From Ignavibacteria bacterium (lineage in GTDB: Bacteria > Bacteroidota > Ignavibacteria > Kapaibacteriales > UBA4661), in the NCBI GenBank assembly GCA_013298775.1, contig JAAFIV010000046.1, forward strand, positions 1 through 35,260: a stretch of DNA of 35,260 nt, read 5' to 3'. Positions 30,537 through 35,260 of this stretch are shown piece by piece. The position numbers were made by a program, and so were the translations under genes. The first letter of the stretch is position 1; each line of letters opens with the position of its first letter. The notes beneath the pieces are model-generated. The model saw only the letters and a program-made list of their open reading frames with translations, made no database searches and was not told the DNA's origin.

Positions 30537-31406
30537 ATGCGCTATACTTCTCTCATTACCGCAGTAATGCTTGTTCTGTGTTCTTCCTGTGCGTCTCTAT
30601 CGCAAAAAACCTTGACGCTCGCCACCTTCAATATGGAATGGCTCGGCGACAACACTCCTGACGACCAAAAAATCCGCACCGAGTCCGATTTGAAGCTGCT
30701 TGCGCAGGTTGTTCGCGATACCGAAGCGGATATTATTGCATTGCAAGAAATTGAAAACGATGAAGCAATGAAACAACTTCTCGTACATTTGCCCGAATAC
30801 CGCTTCGCTCTTGGTGCGACGGGCGGTAAGCAGCACGTAGGATTTATGGTAAAATCGCGTATTTCCAATGCGGAATTTTTGGGTGACGTTCCAGCGATTG
30901 CCGTTGAGAAAAATCGCACCAAAGCGGGGTATTTGCTGCGTGTTCGTGAGAATCAGACTGGCACGGAATGGCTCTTCCTTTCTGTGCATTTGAAAGCTAC
31001 TTCCCGCGCCGATTCTACGCCCGCTCTCGAAGAACGTTCCCGCGAACTTCGCCGCCTACAAGCCGCTCAATTACGTGCTTGGAGCGATTCCCTTTTCCAA
31101 GGAGATTCCCTCAAACATCTCGTACTTATTGGTGATTTCAACGATTCTCCAAAACGCAAAAATACCTCGCTCGATACTCTCCAAGCAGCACAAAACCTTA
31201 CTTTTCTTACGGCTGAAAATGTGAGTTGCTCATACGCTGGTGCGCCCGCCATTGACCACATTGTTTGTTCAAAACAAGTATTGAAGCGGTTTCGGCGTGG
31301 TTCGCTCTATACGCTCAATTTTCATACAATGCTTTCGGACCAAGAAGCAAAGCGGGTTTCCGACCATTGTCCTGTTGTATGCCGCTTTGAATGGGGTGGT
31401 GAATAA
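30537..31406 (+). CDS. exported endonuclease/exonuclease/phosphatase-family protein
   Basis: A 289-residue protein with a signal peptide (YTSLITAVMLVLCSSCAS, perhaps a lipoprotein anchor at a Cys near residue 15-18). The EEP fold motifs appear in order: LATFNMEWLGD, IIALQEIEND, FLSVHLKAT, VLIGDFNDSP and VSDHCPVVCRF, covering the metal-binding Asn/Glu, the catalytic Asp-Asn and the final Asp-His. The family includes extracellular DNases, sphingomyelinases and phosphatases, so the substrate is unclear; location outside the cytoplasm suggests scavenging of nucleic acid or phosphate. ATG 30537 is favoured over the upstream in-frame start because it begins the signal peptide. Confidence 0.85.
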   Translation: MRYTSLITAVMLVLCSSCASLSQKTLTLATFNMEWLGDNTPDDQKIRTESDLKLLAQVVRDTEADIIALQEIENDEAMKQLLVHLPEYRFALGATGGKQHVGFMVKSRISNAEFLGDVPAIAVEKNRTKAGYLLRVRENQTGTEWLFLSVHLKATSRADSTPALEERSRELRRLQAAQLRAWSDSLFQGDSLKHLVLIGDFNDSPKRKNTSLDTLQAAQNLTFLTAENVSCSYAGAPAIDHIVCSKQVLKRFRRGSLYTLNFHTMLSDQEAKRVSDHCPVVCRFEWGGE

Positions 31407-31414
31407 TTCTTCAT

Positions 31415-31508
31415 TAGAGTTTATCTCGAATAAGGTTTTTAGAGTTTTGGAGCAAGGCAGCATGCTGCCTTGTTTAGTAAAAAAGTCTATTCGGAATAAA
31501 GTCTATTG
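31415..31508. repeat. palindromic element with a perfect 20-bp centre
   Basis: The ends form a ~20-bp imperfect inverted repeat (left TTAGAGTTTATCTCGAATAA; right complement in GTCTATTCGGAATAAAGTC). The centre is the perfect palindrome CAAGGCAGCATGCTGCCTTG (31453-31472). It lies just after the EEP-family gene and may act as a terminator or be a MITE. Confidence 0.7.
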
Positions 31509-31523
31509 AATGATACAAATCTC

Positions 31524-31668
31524 TGTACACGACAAAACTTTTTTCATAGTAGCACAGACATTCTTGTCTGTGAGTGTTGGTGCGGGGTTCAAGCAACGAA
31601 CACAGACAAGAAGTCTCAAGCCACTGAAGCCTGATTTAATGCGCTTTTCAGAGGTTTTGTCGTGTACA
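31524..31668. repeat. nested element: family 1 hairpin (copy h) inside a 15-bp inverted repeat
   Basis: Outer perfect 15-bp arms TGTACACGACAAAAC (31524-31538) and its complement (31654-31668) flank family 1 copy h (31548-31625). Copy h has an A-type left arm (AGTAGCACAGACATTC) but a B-type right arm (GAAGTCTCAAGCCACT, as in copy d), so its own stem is broken in the middle. The right flank GAAGCCTGATTT is as in copies e and g. Confidence 0.85.
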
Positions 31669-31687
31669 AAGGATACAAATACAAACA

Positions 31688-31724
31688 AAAAGCCGCTCTC
31701 CACACACGATGGAGAGCGGCTTTT
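31688..31724. terminator. bidirectional terminator
   Basis: A perfect 15-bp stem (AAAAGCCGCTCTCCA and its complement) with a seven-base loop and T-runs on both strands, 31 bases before the end of the convergent pyrophosphatase gene. Confidence 0.9.
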
Positions 31725-31754
31725 ACGTTTTTTGCAATGAGAATTATTCGAGAA

Positions 31755-33896
31755 TTACTTCAAGAATATTCCGCCTTTGCTCACGAAGAACGGTACAAAC
31801 ACAAGGCTAATAATCGCCATGAGTTTGATGAGAATGTTCAGCGACGGACCAGAGGTATCTTTGAACGGGTCGCCAACGGTATCGCCCACAACAGCCGCTT
31901 TGTGCGTGTCGGAGCCTTTGCCGCCCATTTCGCCTGTTTCGATGTACTTTTTCGCATTGTCCCACGCGCCGCCTGAATTTGCCATCGAAATTGCCAACAT
32001 CACGCCCGAAATGAGCGAACCAATCAGCAAGCCAGCAAGCATCTTCACGCCAAAGAACAAGCCAATGGCAAGCGGACTCAAAATCACGAGCAAGCCCGGA
32101 GCAATCATCTCGCGGAGCGATGCTTTTGTGGAAATATCAACGCAGGTGCGGTAGTCAGCACGTGCTTTGCCTTGCAGCAAGCCTGGAATCTCGCGGAACT
32201 GGCGGCGTACTTCTTCAATCATATCGAAAGCAGCTTTGCCCACAGATTTCATCGTCATTGCCGAGAATGCAAAGGGCAATGCTGCACCCAGCATCAAACC
32301 TGCAAGCACGGACGGGTCGGTGAGATTGATATTCGCCAATTCAGGTTTTGCCTGCGCCGCGCGGGTGAGGAACGCCGAGGTAAGAGCCAAGCCCGTAAGA
32401 GCCGCCGAACCAATAGCGAAGCCTTTGCCAATCGCTGCGGTGGTGTTGCCAGCCGCATCCAGAGCGTCGGTGCGCTTGCGGATGTCTTTGCCCATTTCCG
32501 CCATTTCAGCGATACCGCCTGCGTTGTCGGAAACTGGTCCGTAGGCATCAATCGTCAAACCAACCGCGATAGTGCCAAGCATACCGATTGCCGCCATTGC
32601 GATACCGTACATTCCCGCCGAAGCAAAGCCGATAACAGCAGTGAGCGCAATCAACACCATCGGAATTACCGAGCTGTTGTAGCCAAGCGCGAGACCGTAG
32701 ATGATGTTTGTCGCCGCACCTGTTTGCGAGGCTTTTGCCACTTCGCGGACAGGAGAATAGCGGTGCGAGGTGTAATACTCCGTAATTAAGCCAATCAGCA
32801 AGCCAGAAATCAAGCCGGCTGCCAGGGCGATAAATACGCCCGTGTTGTGGTAAATGACGGCACTTTCAGGCGAAAGTTTGAAATCTGCTGGAATAAACTG
32901 CATGGTCGGGTACCACAAAGCCGCAAGCATGAACAAAGTCGAGCCGATAAGTGCGTTTTTCAGCGACGATTCTACTTTGTCTTCCGATTTTGGATTCACC
33001 AAAAAGAGCGAAAAGAAGCTCGCAACAATACCAACACCGCTTACAATGAGGGGGAACACGAGTGCAGAGATGCGCAAGTTTTCATCGGGAACGTAAGCAA
33101 ATGCCGTCGCGCCAATCACCATCGCCGCACAAGTAGATTCTGCTACCGAGCCAAAAAGGTCTGCGCCCATGCCCGCAATATCACCAACGTTGTCGCCAAC
33201 GTTGTCAGCGATAACGGCAGGATTGCGTGGGTCGTCTTCGGGAATGCCCGCTTCTACTTTACCAACGAGGTCCGCGCCTACGTCAGCAGCTTTTGTGTAG
33301 ATACCGCCGCCTACGCGACCGAACAAGGCAACCGACGAACCACCAAGTGCGAAGCCAGAAAGAATTTCCATAATAATGTGAATTTCTTCAGTCGGGTAAA
33401 TGGCACGAAGCGCGATATAGACAAATACAATGCCCAACACCGCAAGACCTGTCAAGCCGAAGCCCATGACCGCGCCAGAATTGAACGCGATTTTGAACGA
33501 TGCTTGCAAGGAAATACGCGCTGCGGCAGCCGTGCGCACGTTGCCTTTGGTTGCAATGCTCATACCGATATAACCAGCCGCCACGCTAATTCCCGCGCCA
33601 ATCACGAAACTGACGGCAGAAAGAATACCCATCGGAGCGTGTGCTTTGGGGTCGGAGACGGTAAAGGCGATAATCACCGCAAAAAGAGCCATGAAGATAG
33701 CAAGAATGCGGTATTCGCGAGCAAGAAACGCCATCGCGCCTTCTTGAATCGCAGCGGAAATTTCCGTCAAACGGTCTACTTCTGCGGCAGAAGATGCGCC
33801 GTCGGCGATGGAAACGGACGTAACGCGGCGGTGGAATACGAGAGCCACCACCAGCGACAAAACGCCCAACAAAATAATAATGGCAAGGTACATCAT
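31755..33896 (-). CDS. hppA: K+-dependent membrane-bound pyrophosphatase
   Basis: A 713-residue membrane protein of about 16 spans that couples pyrophosphate hydrolysis to ion pumping. The catalytic site is [11 protein letters not shown] (205-215), followed by [30 protein letters not shown] (220-249). At the K+-dependence site the motif is [10 protein letters not shown] (483-492), with Ala487 and Gly490, the K+-dependent combination (K+-independent forms have Lys and Thr). The carboxylate in the ion gate lies as in FGSVAES (Glu253), the plant H+-type spacing, not the ES form of Na+ pumps; this points to proton pumping. It stands alone and converges on the EEP gene. Confidence 0.95.
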   Translation of the reverse strand: MMYLAIIILLGVLSLVVALVFHRRVTSVSIADGASSAAEVDRLTEISAAIQEGAMAFLAREYRILAIFMALFAVIIAFTVSDPKAHAPMGILSAVSFVIGAGISVAAGYIGMSIATKGNVRTAAAARISLQASFKIAFNSGAVMGFGLTGLAVLGIVFVYIALRAIYPTEEIHIIMEILSGFALGGSSVALFGRVGGGIYTKAADVGADLVGKVEAGIPEDDPRNPAVIADNVGDNVGDIAGMGADLFGSVAESTCAAMVIGATAFAYVPDENLRISALVFPLIVSGVGIVASFFSLFLVNPKSEDKVESSLKNALIGSTLFMLAALWYPTMQFIPADFKLSPESAVIYHNTGVFIALAAGLISGLLIGLITEYYTSHRYSPVREVAKASQTGAATNIIYGLALGYNSSVIPMVLIALTAVIGFASAGMYGIAMAAIGMLGTIAVGLTIDAYGPVSDNAGGIAEMAEMGKDIRKRTDALDAAGNTTAAIGKGFAIGSAALTGLALTSAFLTRAAQAKPELANINLTDPSVLAGLMLGAALPFAFSAMTMKSVGKAAFDMIEEVRRQFREIPGLLQGKARADYRTCVDISTKASLREMIAPGLLVILSPLAIGLFFGVKMLAGLLIGSLISGVMLAISMANSGGAWDNAKKYIETGEMGGKGSDTHKAAVVGDTVGDPFKDTSGPSLNILIKLMAIISLVFVPFFVSKGGIFLK

Positions 33897-34058
33897 ACCT
33901 GATTATGTGTTGAATAAGGGTAAAAAAAATGGAATTATAGGCAAGTAATTATCTGCAAGCGTGATTTTATCGGCATTGCCAATGACGCTGCGTAAGAGTA
34001 TATGACACACATTTCCAATGTTTGTTTTTTGCAAACAGCCTTTAATTTACGGAAAAAA

Positions 34059-34089
34059 TTTGTCTTCAGAAGAGAAAATTGTATATTTG
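34059..34089 (+). promoter_or_regulatory. Bacteroidetes-type promoter of tRNA-Val
   Basis: TTTG (34059-34062), exactly 19 bases, then TATATTTG (34082-34089) matches the consensus TTTG-N19-TAnnTTTG perfectly. The mature tRNA begins at 34113. Confidence 0.85.
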
Positions 34090-34112
34090 TGTCCTTCCCA
34101 CACAAAACTTGG

Positions 34113-34186
34113 GGACGCTTAGCTCAGTTGGTTAGAGTATTACCTTGACATGGTAAGGGTCACTGGTTCGAGTCCAGTAGCGTCCA
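34113..34186 (+). tRNA. tRNA-Val (anticodon GAC)
   Basis: A 74-base cloverleaf: acceptor GGACGCT with AGCGTCC, D-arm GCTC with GAGT, anticodon arm TTACC with GGTAA around TTGACAT (anticodon GAC), and T-arm ACTGG with CCAGT around TTCGAGT, discriminator A. The CCA end is not encoded (CAC follows), so it must be added after transcription. It decodes GUC/GUU. The nearest T-rich stretch after it (about 34200-34258) may hold a terminator. Confidence 0.97.
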
Positions 34187-34327
34187 CACACAACAAACGT
34201 CGATTTGAAGCCCTTGTTAAGCTGTTTTTGCTTTGCAGGGGTTTTCTGTTTTTTTGAGTTGTATCGTTTTCAAAATTCTTCCGAAGTAGTAGATAAAAAT
34301 CTTGTAAAGTGCATGGAATCAGGCTTC

Positions 34328-34406
34328 AGTAGCACAGACATTCTTGTCTGTGTTTAATTGCTTGAATCCTGCACCAACACTCACAGACAAGAATGTCTGT
34401 GCCACT
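34328..34406 (-). repeat. family 1 hairpin repeat, copy i
   Basis: Arms AGTAGCACAGACATTCTTGT and ACAAGAATGTCTGTGCCACT. The centre and the flank AATCAGGCTTC (left side) show it lies in the reverse orientation to most copies. It occupies the spacer between tRNA-Val and the riboflavin synthase gene. Confidence 0.9.
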
Positions 34407-34450
34407 ACATGGTTTTGTTGAGTGCTTGGAAATCTTTCACAAGTTACCCC

Positions 34451-35119
34451 ATGTTCACAGGACTCATCGAAGAAATAGGCACCGTACGCTCTATGCAGCG
34501 TCAGGGCGGCGGATACCGCATCAGTATTGTCGCAAAAGCGATTTTGAATGATGTGAAAATTGACGATTCCATCAGCATCAACGGCGCGTGCCAGACCGTT
34601 GTGCGCTGGGATGCACACTCCTTCGACGTGGAAGCAGTCGAGGAAACGGTGCAGAAAACCACGCTTGGCAGCTTTTCCGTTGGGAAGCGTGTCAATCTGG
34701 AACGCGCAATGCAGCTTGGTGGGCGGCTTGGCGGGCATATTGTACAGGGACACGTGGACACACGCGGTAAGGTCGTGCGCATTGAAGAGCAGCAAACAAG
34801 CTGGCTTCTGAGCGTGGATGTACCAGAAAAATTTGCTCGCTACATTGTTCCTGTCGGCTCAATTTGCATTGACGGCGTAAGCCTGACCGCCGCTCGTGTG
34901 GAAGGCACACGCCTCACCGTTGCTATCATCCCGCACACGTGGGGGCATACCACCTTGCAGGAGCTTTCGGTCGGCGGCGCGGTTAATTTGGAGTTTGATA
35001 TTATTGGCAAATACGTCGAGCGCATGATGAGCTATGGCGTACAGAGCGCATCAAACCTTGATTCAACAACACAGCCGCACGGCATAAGCGAAGAATGGTT
35101 GCGCTCAATGGGCTATTGA
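34451..35119 (+). CDS. ribE: riboflavin synthase, alpha subunit
   Basis: A 222-residue enzyme that dismutates two molecules of 6,7-dimethyl-8-ribityllumazine to riboflavin. Two lumazine-binding repeats are visible. The first has MFTGLIEEIGTV, SISINGACQTVV and GGHIVQGHVD; the second starts near RIEEQQTSWLLSVDVPE and contains SICIDGVSLTAARV and NLEFDIIGKYVER. ATG 34451 is chosen because MFTGLIEEIG is the invariant start of the family; the upstream in-frame extension lies over the hairpin repeat. No Shine-Dalgarno is evident. The other riboflavin gene, ribD, is ~12 kb away on the other strand. Confidence 0.96.
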   Translation: MFTGLIEEIGTVRSMQRQGGGYRISIVAKAILNDVKIDDSISINGACQTVVRWDAHSFDVEAVEETVQKTTLGSFSVGKRVNLERAMQLGGRLGGHIVQGHVDTRGKVVRIEEQQTSWLLSVDVPEKFARYIVPVGSICIDGVSLTAARVEGTRLTVAIIPHTWGHTTLQELSVGGAVNLEFDIIGKYVERMMSYGVQSASNLDSTTQPHGISEEWLRSMGY

Positions 35120-35131
35120 TGACATAATTAC

Positions 35132-35160
35132 TTTGTAACTGGTCAGGTACTATCCCGTCT
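35132..35160 (+). repeat. solo terminus of the family 2 repeat
   Basis: TTTGTAACTGGTCAGGTACT continuing to ATCCCGTCT matches the end of copy 2 (in reverse complement), then similarity stops. It lies 13 bases after ribE. Downstream 35161-35215 shows no gene. Confidence 0.6.
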
Positions 35161-35215
35161 ATTAGGTTTGTATTGTCCCAAAAGACAGAAAAAAGTGATA
35201 GATTCTGAATAATTC

Positions 35216-35260
35216 CTAGATTATTGTCCAATCGACAAGACCAAAGGCAAGCCGATTAAG
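35216..35260 (-). CDS. possible C-terminal end of a minus-strand protein (partial)
   Basis: Read from the window edge on the minus strand, a frame encodes LNRLAFGLVDWTII and ends at TAG (35218-35216). The composition is protein-like but the segment is too short to judge. Confidence 0.2.
   Translation of the reverse strand, partial: LNRLAFGLVDWTII

Noticed and set aside
32847-33902. A 351-codon open frame antisense to hppA
   Set aside because: It is the shadow of the pyrophosphatase gene; composition is Arg/His/Asn-rich with no domain, and the minus-strand protein is unmistakable.

Overview
The window looks like chromosomal DNA from the Bacteroidota/Chlorobiota branch of bacteria, at moderate GC. 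The strongest sign is promoter architecture. A TTTG, about 19-20 bases, then TAnnTTTG (the Bacteroidetes-type -33/-7 signal) lies before the tRNA-Val gene and before ribosomal protein S1, and a looser version precedes the ferredoxin gene. The gene set fits: an S1 with six S1 repeats, a BrxA-type bacilliredoxin, a dicluster ferredoxin with a long insert, a membrane pyrophosphatase, and weak or absent Shine-Dalgarno sequences at many starts. The exact lineage cannot be named from sequence alone.

Layout. 1-2.5 kb: tail of an unknown gene, a RelE-type toxin-antitoxin pair inserted in front of signal peptidase I (lepB) with a decayed 65-bp copy of the lepB start left behind, then two small hypothetical genes. 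2.5-4.8 kb: a TrmB-like methyltransferase, ferredoxin, and an orphan antitoxin whose toxin gene is cut off by a repeat element. 4.8-12.9 kb: a YfhO-type membrane protein, cysteinyl-tRNA synthetase, a secreted TPR protein, ribonuclease Z and a GNAT acetyltransferase. 13-16.5 kb: an acyl-CoA ligase, a MalG-type permease and a dead IS1-family element. 16.7-26.2 kb, nearly all on the minus strand: bacilliredoxin, NuoL, Uma2, a class II glutamine amidotransferase, RibD, an O-antigen ligase/polymerase-like protein and ribosomal protein S1. 26.2-35 kb: a repeat-rich spacer, a membrane protein translated from the end of a 17-bp tandem repeat, triosephosphate isomerase, a DUF4149-like protein, a second toxin-antitoxin pair, a secreted EEP-family nuclease/phosphatase, the membrane pyrophosphatase, tRNA-Val and riboflavin synthase.

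The genes are mostly housekeeping and stand alone or in pairs. NuoL, the MalG permease and the two riboflavin genes (ribD, ribE) are all separated from their usual partners. The most distinctive feature is the intergenic DNA. Nine copies of a ~78-bp hairpin repeat occur, all between genes. There is also a second ~143-bp cruciform repeat with several solo ends, three palindromes built from short tandem words, a 146-bp MITE-like element, and two five-copy tandem arrays. One of those arrays places a ribosome-binding-like sequence in every unit and ends in the start codon of a gene. Three toxin-antitoxin loci sit in three states: intact, decapitated by a repeat, and lacking a normal toxin start codon. 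No defence island, CRISPR array or clearly new multi-gene system is visible.
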